The notes below the pieces were generated by a model. It had not been told where the DNA came from. It saw nothing but the letters and a program-made list of their open reading frames with translations, and did no database searches. From positions 124,001 through 188,000 of the forward strand of contig JARKPR010000003.1 in NCBI GenBank assembly GCA_029975165.1: a DNA stretch of 64,000 nt. The letters run 5' to 3'. The stretch comes from Selenomonadales bacterium. Lineage in GTDB: Bacteria > Bacillota > Negativicutes > Sporomusales > UBA7701. Position numbers and translations under genes: made by a program. Shown here in pieces: positions 51,684 to 60,966 of the stretch. The first letter of the stretch is position 1, and each line of letters begins with the position of its first letter.

Positions 51684-53858
51684 ATGATAGCAAACGAGAT
51701 TCCCGCCGTGGTGGCCCGCGAGTTGGGCGTGCGGCCCGCCCAGGTGGAGGCGACGAGCAAGCTGCTGGACGAGGGCAATACGGTGCCGTTCATCGCCCGC
51801 TACCGCAAGGAGGCGACCGGCGAGCTTGATGAGGAGAAGATCCGCGCCGTGGAGGAGCGGGTGCAGTATCTGCGCAATTTTATCAAGCGCCAGGAGGAGA
51901 TTCTGGCGAGCATCGCCGAGCAGGGCAAGCTGACCCCGGAGCTGGAGGCGGCGGTCAAGGCGGCGGGCAAGCTGCAGGAGCTGGAGGACCTTTACTTGCC
52001 TTTCCGCCCGAAGAAGCGGACGCGGGCCCAGATCGCCCGCGAGCGGGGCCTAGAGCCGCTGGCCGCGCAGATGCTGGCCCAGGAGCTGACCGCGGGCGAC
52101 CCGCTGGCGGTCGCGGCCGCGTATGTGGACGAGGAAAAAGGGGTGGCGACGGCGGAGGACGCGCTGGCCGGGGCCCGGGACATCGTGGCCGAGACGGCGA
52201 GCGAGCGGGCCGATATCCGGGCGATGATCCGCAAGCAGCTGTGGACGGCGGGCGAGATCGCCACGACGCTGGCGGTGGCGGAGGCGGAGGGCCAGGAGTT
52301 CCTCAACTACCGCGAGTACCGCGAGCCGGTGCGGCGCATCCCCTCCCACCGCATCTTGGCGGTGAACCGGGGCGAGCGCAAGGCGGTGCTGAAGGTCGAG
52401 TTGAGCACCGCCCATGACGCCAATATCGATATGATCGGCCGCATGGTGGTGAGCAGGCCGTCGATTTTCACCGACTGCCTGCGCGCCGCCGTGGCCGACG
52501 GCTACAAGCGCCTGCTCTTCCCGTCGCTGGAGCGGGAGGTCCGCAACCTGCTGACGGAGAACGCCGAGAAGCAGGCGATCCGCGTTTTCGGCCTCAATCT
52601 GCGCCAGTTGCTGCTGGCGGCGCCGCTGGCCAGCCATACGGTGATGGGCCTCGATCCCGGCTACCGTACAGGCTGCAAGATGGCGGTGGTGAGCCCGACG
52701 GGGGCGGTGCTGGCGACGGCGACGCTGTATGTGACGGCGAGCGATAACCAGCGCCGGCAGGCGGCGGCGATGGTGCTGGAGGCGGTGCGGCGCCACGGGG
52801 TGAGCCTGGTGTCGATCGGCAACGGCACGGCGTCGTATGAGACGGAGGAGTTCGTGGCCGGGCTGATCGCCGAGCACGGCCTGGCGGTCCGCTATCTGAT
52901 CGTTAACGAGGCGGGGGCGTCGGTCTATTCGGCGTCGAAGCTGGCCAAGGATGAGTTGCCTGGCCTGGATGTGTCGCTGCGGGGGGCGGTGTCGATCGCC
53001 CGGCGGGTGCAGGATCCGCTGGCCGAGCTGGTTAAGATCGACCCGCAGTCGATCGGCGTCGGCCAATACCAGCACGATGTCGATCAGAAGAGCCTGGGCG
53101 GCGCTTTAGCGAACGTGGTGGAGTCGTGCGTCAACCATGTGGGCGTGGAGCTTAATACGGCATCAGTGGAGCTGTTGACGTATGTAGCCGGTATCAATGC
53201 GGCGGTGGCGAAGAATATCGTCGCCCGCCGCGACGAGGGCGGTCCGTTCGCCGACCGCGGCCAACTTTTGAAGGTGCCGCGGCTGGGGCAGGCGACGTTC
53301 ACGCAGTGCGCGGGGTTCCTGCGGCTGGCCGGCGGGGCCAATCCGCTCGATAATACGCCGGTGCACCCCGAGTCGTACCGATTGGCGGAAAGCATCCTTG
53401 CCAGGCTGGGGTTCGCGGTGGGCGACCTGGCCGACAAGGAGAAGCTGGGCCGGCTGCAGTCCCGGCTGCCGCAGGCGGACACGGCCGCTCTGGCGAAGGA
53501 GCTGGGGGCGGGCGAGCCGACGGTGCGGGACATTCTGGCGGCTTTGGCCAAGCCTGGCCGCGACCCGCGGGAGGAGCTGCCGCCGCCGCTGACCCGCAAG
53601 AATATCGTCAAGCTGTCCGACCTGGCGGTCGGCGCGGTGGTGAAAGGCACGGTCCACAATGTGACCGATTTCGGCGTGTTCGTCGATATCGGCGTGAAGA
53701 CGAACGGGCTGGTCCACCGCTCCGAGCTGAGCGACAAGCCTTTCCGCCACCCGCTCGACGTTGTGGCGGTCGGCGATATCATCGACTGCCTCATCCTGGG
53801 CGTGGACGAGGCGCGGGGCCGGATCTCGCTCAGTCTGAAGAAGGCGAAGGGTAAATAA
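51684..53858 (+). CDS. tex: Tex family S1 RNA-binding protein
   Basis: 724-residue Tex protein, a cytoplasmic nucleic-acid-binding factor related to eukaryotic Spt6. In order: N-terminal helical Tex-N domain (VVARELGVRPAQVEATSKLLDEGNTVPFIARYRKEATG), a YqgF/RNase-H-like domain (GLDPGYRTGCKMAVV near residue 322), helix-hairpin-helix motifs (YVAGINAAVAKNIVARRDEGGPF), and a C-terminal S1 domain (VVKGTVHNVTDFGVFVDIGVKTNGLVHRSEL). Length matches the family. GAGGTTGG precedes the ATG. Monocistronic. Confidence 0.95.
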   Translation: MIANEIPAVVARELGVRPAQVEATSKLLDEGNTVPFIARYRKEATGELDEEKIRAVEERVQYLRNFIKRQEEILASIAEQGKLTPELEAAVKAAGKLQELEDLYLPFRPKKRTRAQIARERGLEPLAAQMLAQELTAGDPLAVAAAYVDEEKGVATAEDALAGARDIVAETASERADIRAMIRKQLWTAGEIATTLAVAEAEGQEFLNYREYREPVRRIPSHRILAVNRGERKAVLKVELSTAHDANIDMIGRMVVSRPSIFTDCLRAAVADGYKRLLFPSLEREVRNLLTENAEKQAIRVFGLNLRQLLLAAPLASHTVMGLDPGYRTGCKMAVVSPTGAVLATATLYVTASDNQRRQAAAMVLEAVRRHGVSLVSIGNGTASYETEEFVAGLIAEHGLAVRYLIVNEAGASVYSASKLAKDELPGLDVSLRGAVSIARRVQDPLAELVKIDPQSIGVGQYQHDVDQKSLGGALANVVESCVNHVGVELNTASVELLTYVAGINAAVAKNIVARRDEGGPFADRGQLLKVPRLGQATFTQCAGFLRLAGGANPLDNTPVHPESYRLAESILARLGFAVGDLADKEKLGRLQSRLPQADTAALAKELGAGEPTVRDILAALAKPGRDPREELPPPLTRKNIVKLSDLAVGAVVKGTVHNVTDFGVFVDIGVKTNGLVHRSELSDKPFRHPLDVVAVGDIIDCLILGVDEARGRISLSLKKAKGK

Positions 53859-53965
53859 TCGCGATTGTGCCTTCAAGGCGCAGCCGTTGATTCAGAGGAA
53901 CGCTTCGCCACGACTGCTCCGCGTTATTTGAGCGCCCCCGCATGCGGGGACTTTCGCCGCGCATC

Positions 53966-53997
53966 AAAAAAGAAGGCCGGGTTTACACCCGGCCTTC
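53966..53997 (-). terminator. Terminator of the small CxxC protein gene
   Basis: GAAGGCCGGGT (53972-53982) pairs with ACCCGGCCTTC (53987-53997) and is followed on the minus strand by six T. It also lies 3' of tex. No gene was seen from 53859 to 53965. Confidence 0.88.
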
Positions 53998-54011
53998 ACT
54001 GGGGCACCCGG

Positions 54012-54194
54012 TCAGCTGGCGCTTTTGCTGCCGGCGGTCTGCGGCTTGACGATTTCGGTATCGGCCCCATGCACGCCGCACTCCGGGCACATCCAGGTCT
54101 GAACTCTCAGAAGCACGTCGCCGTGCGCGGAGTCGAACTTCAGGGTGGTATAACGGCAGATTTTGTCGGGGTGCTCACACCAATTGCTTTTCAT
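54012..54194 (-). CDS. Small CxxC protein
   Basis: 60-residue protein with Cys6 and Cys13 (WCEHPDKIC) and a later CPECG knuckle near residue 36, enough for a zinc site. GGAGGCG precedes the ATG at 54194, and a strong terminator follows, supporting expression. No family was recognised. It is one of several tiny Cys-rich proteins in the window. Confidence 0.65.
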   Translation of the reverse strand: MKSNWCEHPDKICRYTTLKFDSAHGDVLLRVQTWMCPECGVHGADTEIVKPQTAGSKSAS

Positions 54195-54398
54195 GGCTAC
54201 GCCTCCTTGCCAACAAATCATATTAGCTGGTACTATTAGTAGTTATTATATTCTGCAGCTGCTCTTTTATACCTGCTGCGGCGGGAAAAATTTTTCTGCC
54301 AAATTCCGCTATGGGGGCGGCCGCGAATGTCGGGAAAAGGAAATCCGCCGGGAAAGGGCGAAGAATATCTTACCTTTTTTTATGATAAGGAGCGCGCC

Positions 54399-56546
54399 AT
54401 GGAGAAGAAGCTGCTTTTCGCCCTCGACATCGGCACGAGGAGCGTCGTCGGCATGGTGGGCGAGCAGACGGCGTCCGGCATCAGGGTGCTGGCCGTCGAG
54501 CGCCGGGAGCATACCACCCGCGCGATGCTGGACGGCCAGATCCACGATGTGCCGGAGGTTGCCCAGGTGATCGGCGAGGTGACGTCCCGCCTCGTGGCCA
54601 TCGTCGGGCCGCTGAAGAGGGTGTCGGTGGCGGCTGCCGGCCGGGCGCTGTGCACGCTGACGGCCGGCGCGGAGATAGAGTGCAGCGGCCGCGGCGCCCT
54701 GACGGCCGACGACGACCGGGGGCTGGAGCTGGCGGCCATCCAGTCGGCCCAGCAGCAACTGGCGACCACGAAGGCGGTGCCCGATCCTACCGGCTATTAT
54801 TGCGTCGGCTACAGCGTCGTGCGCTTCACGCTCGACGGCACGACGATGAAGACGCTGGTCGGCCAGCGCGGCAAGCTGGCCGCCATCGAGGTGATCGCGA
54901 CTTTCCTGCCGCGCCAGGTCATCGATTCGCTGCAGGCGGCCATCGAGGCGGCGGGCCTGGAGATGGCCACGCTGACCCTGGAACCTATCGCCGCTATAAA
55001 TGTGCTGATTCCGCCGACGATGCGCCACCTCAACCTCGCTCTCGTGGATGTGGGGGCCGGCACTTCGGATGTCGCCATAACCCGCGACGGTTCGGTTATC
55101 GGCTACGGGATGGTGCCGTTCGCCGGCGACGAGGTGACCGAAGCCGTTTCCCAGGCGCATCTGCTGGATTTCACGGTGGCGGAGATGCTCAAGCGCAAGT
55201 TGGGCAACAGCAGCAAGAAGGTGGCGTTCACCGATGTGCTGGGAGTGGCCCACAAGCTGCCGGCCGCGGAACTCGTGGCCAGCACCGCCCCGGTCGTGGC
55301 CGACCTGGGCCAGGCCATCGCCGCCCAGATCCTGGCCCTGAATTCGACGCCGCCCCAGGCCGTGCTGCTGGTCGGCGGCGGTTCGCTGACCCCCGGCCTG
55401 CCGAAGGCGGTGGCCGAGGCGCTGGGCATCGCCGCTTCGCGCGTGGCCATCAGGCGGCCGGACACGGTCGAGGGGCTCTGCGATATTCCCCCCGATCTTA
55501 TCGCCCCCGACGGGGTGACGCCCCTCGGCATCCTCAAGCTGGCCGGCGGGCGCTCGCTGACCTTCGTGCAGGTGAGGCTCAACGACCGGCCTTTACGGCT
55601 GTTCAATCTCGGCCGGATGACGGTGGCCAACGCGCTGCTGGTGGCCGGAGTCGATGTCCGCAGTCTCCACGGCCGCCCCGGCATGGGGATGACCGTGACG
55701 GTGAACGGCGAGAAGCGGTTCCTGGCCGGCAGTATGGGCCAGACGGGCCATATCCTCGTAAATGGCAAGGAGGCCTTGTTCGGCGACAGCGTGAATGAGG
55801 GCGACGTTATTAAGGTGGAGAAGGGCAAGGACGGTACGAGCCCCGCGCCGACCGTCGCCGACCTCGTCGCCGTGCCGGAACCCTTCACGATCACGATCGA
55901 CGCCGTGCCGGTAACGGTGGGGCCTGAGCTGACGGTGAACGGCAAGGCGGCCGCCGCCGGCACGAGACTGGCCGACCGCGACCGGATCGTTTGCCGCCGG
56001 CCGGTGACGCTGGGTGAGGTGATGGCCGCCGCGGGCCGGCCGGTCGAGCCGCAGGAATACCATTATATCGTCAACGGCAGCGAGCGCACGGTTGTCCGCC
56101 GGCCGGAATTGACGCTGAACGGCGTCCGCTGCGGCGAGGAGGCGGCGGTGACCGGGAACGACGTCATCGCTACGGCAGAGGCCGGCGCCCCGACGCTCGG
56201 CGAGCTGGTGGGCCTGGACGAGGCGACCGAGGCGGCGCTTACCGTGCTTTTCAACGGCGACAGCTGCCGGATACCGCTGCGCCGCTGCTCGTTCACGGTG
56301 GCCGGCAAGCCGGCGAAGGCGGCCGATGTGGCCCGCCCGGGCAGCTATATCGATTTCGCCAGTTACGAGTTGCAGCCGATGGTCAGCGATGTGCTGCTGG
56401 CCGCGGCGTTCGACCCGCACTCGCTGCCGCCCGGCAGCCGAGTGGATGTGCTGGTGAACGGGAAGACGGCCGAGTTCACGACACCGGTGAAGAACGGCGA
56501 CAAGGTGGAGCTGGCGGTCGGGCGGGTTTTGGCGAATAGGCCGTGA
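54399..56546 (+). CDS. FtsA-like ATPase with long C-terminal extension
   Basis: 715-residue actin/Hsp70-fold protein. Residues ~1-345 follow FtsA/PilM: phosphate-1 ALDIGTRSVVGMVGE, SHS2/1C-like region (RVSVAAAGRALCT), phosphate-2 LALVDVGAGTSDVAI near 215, and adenosine motif VLLVGGGSLTPGLPKAVAEAL near 330. The second half (~400-715) consists of repeated small beta modules with VNGE/VNGK motifs (TVTVNGEKRFL, ILVNGKEALFGDSVNEGDVIKV, LTVNGKAAAAG, VLVNGKTAEFTTPVKNGDKVEL), like tandem beta-grasp units. No C-terminal FtsA membrane helix was seen. Start ATG at 54399 with AAGGAG. It is separate from any ftsZ gene, so it is probably not the division FtsA. Confidence 0.8.
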   Translation: MEKKLLFALDIGTRSVVGMVGEQTASGIRVLAVERREHTTRAMLDGQIHDVPEVAQVIGEVTSRLVAIVGPLKRVSVAAAGRALCTLTAGAEIECSGRGALTADDDRGLELAAIQSAQQQLATTKAVPDPTGYYCVGYSVVRFTLDGTTMKTLVGQRGKLAAIEVIATFLPRQVIDSLQAAIEAAGLEMATLTLEPIAAINVLIPPTMRHLNLALVDVGAGTSDVAITRDGSVIGYGMVPFAGDEVTEAVSQAHLLDFTVAEMLKRKLGNSSKKVAFTDVLGVAHKLPAAELVASTAPVVADLGQAIAAQILALNSTPPQAVLLVGGGSLTPGLPKAVAEALGIAASRVAIRRPDTVEGLCDIPPDLIAPDGVTPLGILKLAGGRSLTFVQVRLNDRPLRLFNLGRMTVANALLVAGVDVRSLHGRPGMGMTVTVNGEKRFLAGSMGQTGHILVNGKEALFGDSVNEGDVIKVEKGKDGTSPAPTVADLVAVPEPFTITIDAVPVTVGPELTVNGKAAAAGTRLADRDRIVCRRPVTLGEVMAAAGRPVEPQEYHYIVNGSERTVVRRPELTLNGVRCGEEAAVTGNDVIATAEAGAPTLGELVGLDEATEAALTVLFNGDSCRIPLRRCSFTVAGKPAKAADVARPGSYIDFASYELQPMVSDVLLAAAFDPHSLPPGSRVDVLVNGKTAEFTTPVKNGDKVELAVGRVLANRP

Positions 56547-56548
56547 GA

Positions 56549-56575
56549 AAAGGCGGGAGCATAGCTCCCGCCTTT
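56549..56575. terminator. Bidirectional terminator
   Basis: AAAGGCGGGAGC (56549-56560) pairs with GCTCCCGCCTTT (56564-56575), flanked by A and T on the appropriate strands. Confidence 0.88.
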
Positions 56576-56605
56576 AGAGTGTCGCGCAATATATTCCGTT
56601 GCCGG

Positions 56606-57649
56606 TTACATGCCGTATTTGAGCGCCGGTTCGGCGATGGGGAACTGGACGTTGTTGCGGCCGAGCTGCTTGGCGCGGTAGAGGGCGCGGTCGGCCTGCT
56701 CGAAGACGGCCTGGCTGCTCATCCCCGGTTTCTTCATGGCTACGCCGAGGCTTACGGTTATGCGGATGGGGACGGTCCCGCCTGCGAATTCGCATTCGGC
56801 GACTTTCTGGCGGAGGCGCTCGGCGACCTTCAGTCCGTTCTGGGCGGTGGTGCCGGGGAGGATGACGACGAATTCCTCGCCGCCGTAACGGAAGGCGAGG
56901 TCGCCGCTGCGAATGCTGAGCATGATAATGTTGCCCAGGGCCATGAGCACTTTGTCGCCGATGAGGTGGCCGTGGGTGTCGTTGAGCCGTTTGAAGTGGT
57001 CGATGTCGATGATGAGCAGGACGCACTGGGGCAGGCTGTCGATCTTTTCCTTGTAGGCGCGGTGGTTGTAGAGGCCGGTGAGGGAGTCGGTGAAGGCCAT
57101 GCGGTAGTTGCGGTCGTTCTGGCGGATGAGGTCGAGCATGTGCCTGTCGCCGTCGGCCTGCCGGGCGATGAGGGCGTCGATGTATACGGCGGCGTAGGTG
57201 ACGAGGGCGGCGCCGAGGAGGTTGTACAGCATCCTGACGACGATGTCGGCGGTGAAGCTGACGGTTACGGCGGCGGTGGCGATGAGCTGGGCGGCGGCGA
57301 CGACGGCGGCCACGCGCCCGGCCCGCTTGCGTCCGACCCACATTGCCATTCTGAGGAGGAGCAGGTGGTAGAGGATGTCGCTGTAGACGGCCTGGGCAAG
57401 GGTGAAGCCCGCGCACAGGGCAACGCTGACCAGGAGCTCGCGGATGTCCGGGGCTGCCTTGCGGTGACAGAGGGCGAGGTTGTATAAGGCGTGGACTGAT
57501 GCCAGGGCGACCGCCCATTGCCAGGCGGAGGTCTGCAGGTACCAGGCGCCGGCGCCGCTGAACAGCGCGAAGGCGATGCCCGCCCGACGGCCCAGGATTT
57601 GGATGGATTCGGCGCTGCCGGCGATGCCGGCGGTGCGGTCGTCGTGCAT
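56606..57649 (-). CDS. Membrane diguanylate cyclase (GGDEF)
   Basis: 347-residue enzyme predicted to make cyclic-di-GMP. Residues ~25-165 hold about six hydrophobic segments of a membrane sensor. A short coiled linker precedes the GGDEF domain: DSLTGLYNHRAYKE near 190, IDIDHFKRLNDTHGHLIGDKVL, and the active site RYGGEEFVVILPG near 255. The inhibitory RxxD site (RSGD) lies five residues before GGEEF, so product inhibition is expected. GGGAGG precedes the ATG. With the HD-GYP gene at 50.0 kb this makes a synthesis/degradation pair in one region. Confidence 0.93.
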   Translation of the reverse strand: MHDDRTAGIAGSAESIQILGRRAGIAFALFSGAGAWYLQTSAWQWAVALASVHALYNLALCHRKAAPDIRELLVSVALCAGFTLAQAVYSDILYHLLLLRMAMWVGRKRAGRVAAVVAAAQLIATAAVTVSFTADIVVRMLYNLLGAALVTYAAVYIDALIARQADGDRHMLDLIRQNDRNYRMAFTDSLTGLYNHRAYKEKIDSLPQCVLLIIDIDHFKRLNDTHGHLIGDKVLMALGNIIMLSIRSGDLAFRYGGEEFVVILPGTTAQNGLKVAERLRQKVAECEFAGGTVPIRITVSLGVAMKKPGMSSQAVFEQADRALYRAKQLGRNNVQFPIAEPALKYGM

Positions 57650-57778
57650 CTGCCACCCTCCCGCGGGAAGTCCCCAAAGTTTTTGGCGGCGTTTCCGCGT
57701 ATATTTACCGGCTTATTTGTGTATATTCCCCGGTCATGGCGAAAATCCTACCAGATATTGTGGGCGGCATATAAAAGG

Positions 57779-57812
57779 GGAAAGAGGTCCCATATATATG
57801 GGACCTCTTTCC
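57779..57812 (-). terminator. Terminator of the SSS transporter operon
   Basis: A long perfect stem (core GAAAGAGGTCCCAT/ATGGGACCTCTTTC) around a TATA loop ends, on the minus strand, in CCCCTTTTA. Confidence 0.9.
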
Positions 57813-57848
57813 TTATAGCGGCTAGGGCTGTGACCGGCTTGCCCGGAT

Positions 57849-59318
57849 TTAGCTGATGGCTTTGGTTTTTTGCTCGATGGTCGCGGGGGTGCTGGTCGCC
57901 ATGCTCACGACGGTGAAGACGACGAAGTTGCACACCAGGGCGACGAAGCCGGCGTTGAGGTTGAGGCCCATGATGCCGAGCGGGTCCATTTTGTTGAGCA
58001 TGAGGAAGAAGACGAGGAACTCGCCGACGATCACGCCGCAGTAGGCGCCGACTTTGGTGGCGCGTTTCCAGTAGAGGCCGAGGACGATCATCGGGAAGAA
58101 CTGGGTGACGCCGGCGTAGCCGGTGAGGAGCAGGTTGACGAGCATGTTGGGCGTCAGGATGGCGAGCGCAAGGGCGACGGCGGTGAGGACGAGCACGACC
58201 ACGCGGGCGATATTGCGCTGCGTTTCGGGGGGGGTGCCCACGCCGATGGTGCGGCCGTAGACGTTGCGGGTGAAGAGCATCGAGGTGGAAAGGATGAGGT
58301 CGGCGGCCGGGATCATGCAGGCCAATGCGCCGGCGCCGCCCACCAGGCCGAGGGCCCAGCCGGGGAAGACTTGCTGGACGATGGTCATGAAGGCCATGTC
58401 GGGCACTTTGAGGGCCGGGGTGAGAACCATCAGGGCGCAGAAGCCGATCAGCATCGGGAAGATGAGGCAGATCTGGTAGAGCGGCAGGTAGATGGCGTTG
58501 TGGCGCAGCACGTTGGGGCTCTTGGCGCTGAAGCTGTTGGCCGAGAAGTGGGGCCACATGTAGAAGCCAAGGCTGGTGAGCACCAGGGTGGACATCGCCC
58601 AGCTGACGTCGAGGTTCTTGGTGCCGCCCGGCAGGGACAGGAAGCCGGGTTTGGCCGCGTCAATGGCCTCGAACATGTTGCCCACGCCGCCGAAGAAGTG
58701 GTAGGGCAGCCAGAGGCCGAAGAAGACGACGGCAACGATCATGGTGACGTCCTTGATGACGGCGGTGGAGGCTACGCCTTTCAGGCCGCTGAGGTAGACG
58801 AACGCGGCGACCATGGTGAAGGCGATGAGCATGGCCGGCACGCGGCCGATGACGCCGTAGGAGCAGGTTTCGATGATAAGGCCGAGGCCGGTGAGCTGGA
58901 GCTGCAGGTAGGGGATGAGGAAGGCGACGCCGATGACGGCGGTAAGGACGCCCAGCCAGCGGCTGTCGTACATGTGCTCGACGAGGTCGGGCTGGGTCAT
59001 GAGGCCGTGTTTGCGGCCGATGGGGGCGATGGACGGCAGGACGTAGTAGCCGACGACGTAGGCCAGGGCGCCGTAGCCGAGGATGTAGAACGTCGGGCCG
59101 CCGCGGGCGTAGGCCCAGCCGCTGCCGCCGAGGAAGGCGAACGCGGTGTAGATTTCGCCGGCGAGGATGAACCAGTTGAGCCAGCGGCCGAAGCTGCGGC
59201 CGCCGACGGCCCATTCTTCGAGGCTCATTTTTTTGTTCATGCCGGGGATCATGCCGACGATGGTTGTACCGATTACGAATGCAAAAATTATGGCCAAGGC
59301 CATTGTTTCGTTACTCAT
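57849..59318 (-). CDS. Sodium:solute symporter (SSS family)
   Basis: 489-residue LeuT-fold sodium symporter with about 13 hydrophobic segments. Landmarks include EEWAVGGRSFGRWLNWFILAGEIYTAFAFLGGSGWAY in the first helices, GLKGVASTAVIKD in mid-protein, and GGAGALACMIPAADLILSTSMLFTRNVY (the sodium-site helix 8 region). The pairing with a DUF3311 small protein and an M20 amidohydrolase points to uptake of an acylated amino acid, peptide or carboxylate that the hydrolase then cleaves. GGAGG lies before the ATG. It follows the DUF3311 gene by 24 bp. Confidence 0.9.
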   Translation of the reverse strand: MSNETMALAIIFAFVIGTTIVGMIPGMNKKMSLEEWAVGGRSFGRWLNWFILAGEIYTAFAFLGGSGWAYARGGPTFYILGYGALAYVVGYYVLPSIAPIGRKHGLMTQPDLVEHMYDSRWLGVLTAVIGVAFLIPYLQLQLTGLGLIIETCSYGVIGRVPAMLIAFTMVAAFVYLSGLKGVASTAVIKDVTMIVAVVFFGLWLPYHFFGGVGNMFEAIDAAKPGFLSLPGGTKNLDVSWAMSTLVLTSLGFYMWPHFSANSFSAKSPNVLRHNAIYLPLYQICLIFPMLIGFCALMVLTPALKVPDMAFMTIVQQVFPGWALGLVGGAGALACMIPAADLILSTSMLFTRNVYGRTIGVGTPPETQRNIARVVVLVLTAVALALAILTPNMLVNLLLTGYAGVTQFFPMIVLGLYWKRATKVGAYCGVIVGEFLVFFLMLNKMDPLGIMGLNLNAGFVALVCNFVVFTVVSMATSTPATIEQKTKAIS

Positions 59319-59342
59319 TTGTTTTCACAACCTCCCTTCAGC

Positions 59343-59537
59343 TTATTCGTCGTCTTTGCCGACGTCCATCCTGTACAAGATGCTAAGGCAAATGTAGGAA
59401 ATGGGGATAGTGCAGCACAGCCAAAACGCCAGGAAGGGCAGGCCGAACACTATCGGTTTGACTTGGTTGACGAAGGGGAGCGCGCCGATGGTCCAGATGA
59501 AGGGAATGATGGTGAGGATGACTTTGACCGGATTCAC
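59343..59537 (-). CDS. DUF3311 small membrane protein
   Basis: 64-residue protein with two membrane helices (VILTIIPFIWTIGALPFV and VFGLPFLAFWLCCTIPISYICLSILY), the PF..N....V.GLPFL.FW pattern of DUF3311. These proteins almost always precede SSS transporter genes and probably act as an accessory subunit. GTG start at 59537 with GCGAGGTG. It is cotranscribed with the SSS gene. Confidence 0.88.
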   Translation of the reverse strand: MNPVKVILTIIPFIWTIGALPFVNQVKPIVFGLPFLAFWLCCTIPISYICLSILYRMDVGKDDE

Positions 59538-59618
59538 GTTTTCACCTCGCTTAAAAATTTAGTGTACCAAGTGGCATTGTATGTTCAGGCACCATATTGT
59601 GCCTTGATTTCCGCCGTC

Positions 59619-60845
59619 TTACCGGGCAAACAGTTTGAGGACGGTCCGGACCGTCGTTTCCAGGCCGTAGCCGAGCGCGTCCTCGTCGATGTTGAATTTG
59701 GGGTGGTGATGGGGATATACGCAGTCTTTGGCCGGATTGCCGGCGCCGACGAGGAGAAAGGCGCCGGGGGCGCGCCGCAGGTAATAGGAGAAGTCTTCGC
59801 CGACCATGAGCGGTTTGACGTCCTCCACTCTGATGCCGGCGACCTCGCGGGCGGCGGCGGCGGCGACGGCGGCGATGTCGGGGTTGTTGACGACTGGCGG
59901 GTAGCCGAAGATGGAGTCGAGCTTGTAGGTGGCGCCGGAGGCGGCGCAGATGCCTTTGCAGTAGGCGTCTATCTGGTCGAAGACGGCGTGGCGCACGCCT
60001 TCTTCGAAGGAACGGACGGTGCCTTTGAGGACGGCGGTGTCGGGGATGATGTTGAAGACTTCGCCGGCCTTGAACATGCCGATGGTGAGGACGGCCTGCT
60101 CGCGGGGGTCGACGTTGGCGCCGGTGATCGTCCTGAGGGCCAGGACGAGCTGGGCGCCGACGAGGACGGAGTCGACGGTGTTGTGGGGCATCGAGCCGTG
60201 GCCGCCCCTGCCCTGGATGGTGACGGTGAATTCGTCGGGAGCGGCCATGAGGGCACCGGCATTGACGCCGATGACCCCGATCGGCAGCGGCTGCCACAGG
60301 TGGGAACCGATGACGTAGGCTATGCCTTCCATCGCCCCGTCGGCGATCATGAATTCGGCGCCGCCGGGGAAGCGTTCTTCGCTGGGCTGGAAGATCAGCC
60401 GCACGCTGCCGGGCAGGTCGCCGGCCATGGCGGCGAAGGTTTTGGCCGCGCCGAGCAGCATGGCGGTGTGGCCGTCATGGCCGCAGGCGTGGGAGATGCC
60501 CTGGTTGCGCGATTTATAAGGCTGGGCGATCTGGTCCTCGACCGGCAGGGCGTCGATGTCGGCCCTTATGGCGACCGTTTTGCCGCCCGGCGCGCCGGGG
60601 ATGTCGGCGATTACTCCCGTGCCGGCGGCGGGACGGGCCTTGATGCCCATCGCGGCAAGTTCGCCCAAAAGTTTTTTTTGTGTTTCGTGTTCCTGGCCGC
60701 CCACCTCCGGGTGCATGCGGAAATGGCGGCGCATGGCCACGACGTAGTCGCGGCTGGCGGCCACCTTGGCGGTAACTGTGTCCACGGGTACAACACCTGC
60801 CTCTTTGTAGACTGTTTCTGTCGCTGTCGCGTTATGGGCGGACAA
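59619..60845 (-). CDS. M20D-type amidohydrolase
   Basis: 408-residue metal-dependent amidohydrolase of the IAA-amino-acid/hippurate hydrolase subfamily. Motifs: RRHFRMHPEVGGQE, IRADIDALPV, ACGHDGHTAMLLGAA (Cys-His-Asp-His metal set), QPSEERFPGGAE with the paired Glu, a lid domain GRGGHGSMPH, and a final YPHHHPKFNIDE with the last His ligand. It removes acyl groups from N-acyl amino acids or peptides. TTG start at 60845 with GAAGG seven nucleotides upstream, as no ATG fits. It lies 81 bp upstream of the DUF3311-SSS genes on the same strand, presumably hydrolysing what they import. Confidence 0.92.
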   Translation of the reverse strand: MSAHNATATETVYKEAGVVPVDTVTAKVAASRDYVVAMRRHFRMHPEVGGQEHETQKKLLGELAAMGIKARPAAGTGVIADIPGAPGGKTVAIRADIDALPVEDQIAQPYKSRNQGISHACGHDGHTAMLLGAAKTFAAMAGDLPGSVRLIFQPSEERFPGGAEFMIADGAMEGIAYVIGSHLWQPLPIGVIGVNAGALMAAPDEFTVTIQGRGGHGSMPHNTVDSVLVGAQLVLALRTITGANVDPREQAVLTIGMFKAGEVFNIIPDTAVLKGTVRSFEEGVRHAVFDQIDAYCKGICAASGATYKLDSIFGYPPVVNNPDIAAVAAAAAREVAGIRVEDVKPLMVGEDFSYYLRRAPGAFLLVGAGNPAKDCVYPHHHPKFNIDEDALGYGLETTVRTVLKLFAR

Positions 60846-60966
60846 AAAAATACCTTCAAGATGTAACTATTTTAACACATAATGGGAGCGACGGCACGAA
60901 AAGATTATGGCCGCCGCTCTTTTTTAAAGATGTATACATGATTTTTGTCAACAATTTTAGGGGTTA

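Noticed and set aside
54399-56546. Cell-division ftsA
   Set aside because: No ftsZ or ftsQ adjoins it, the protein is almost twice the usual length, and no C-terminal membrane-targeting helix is visible.
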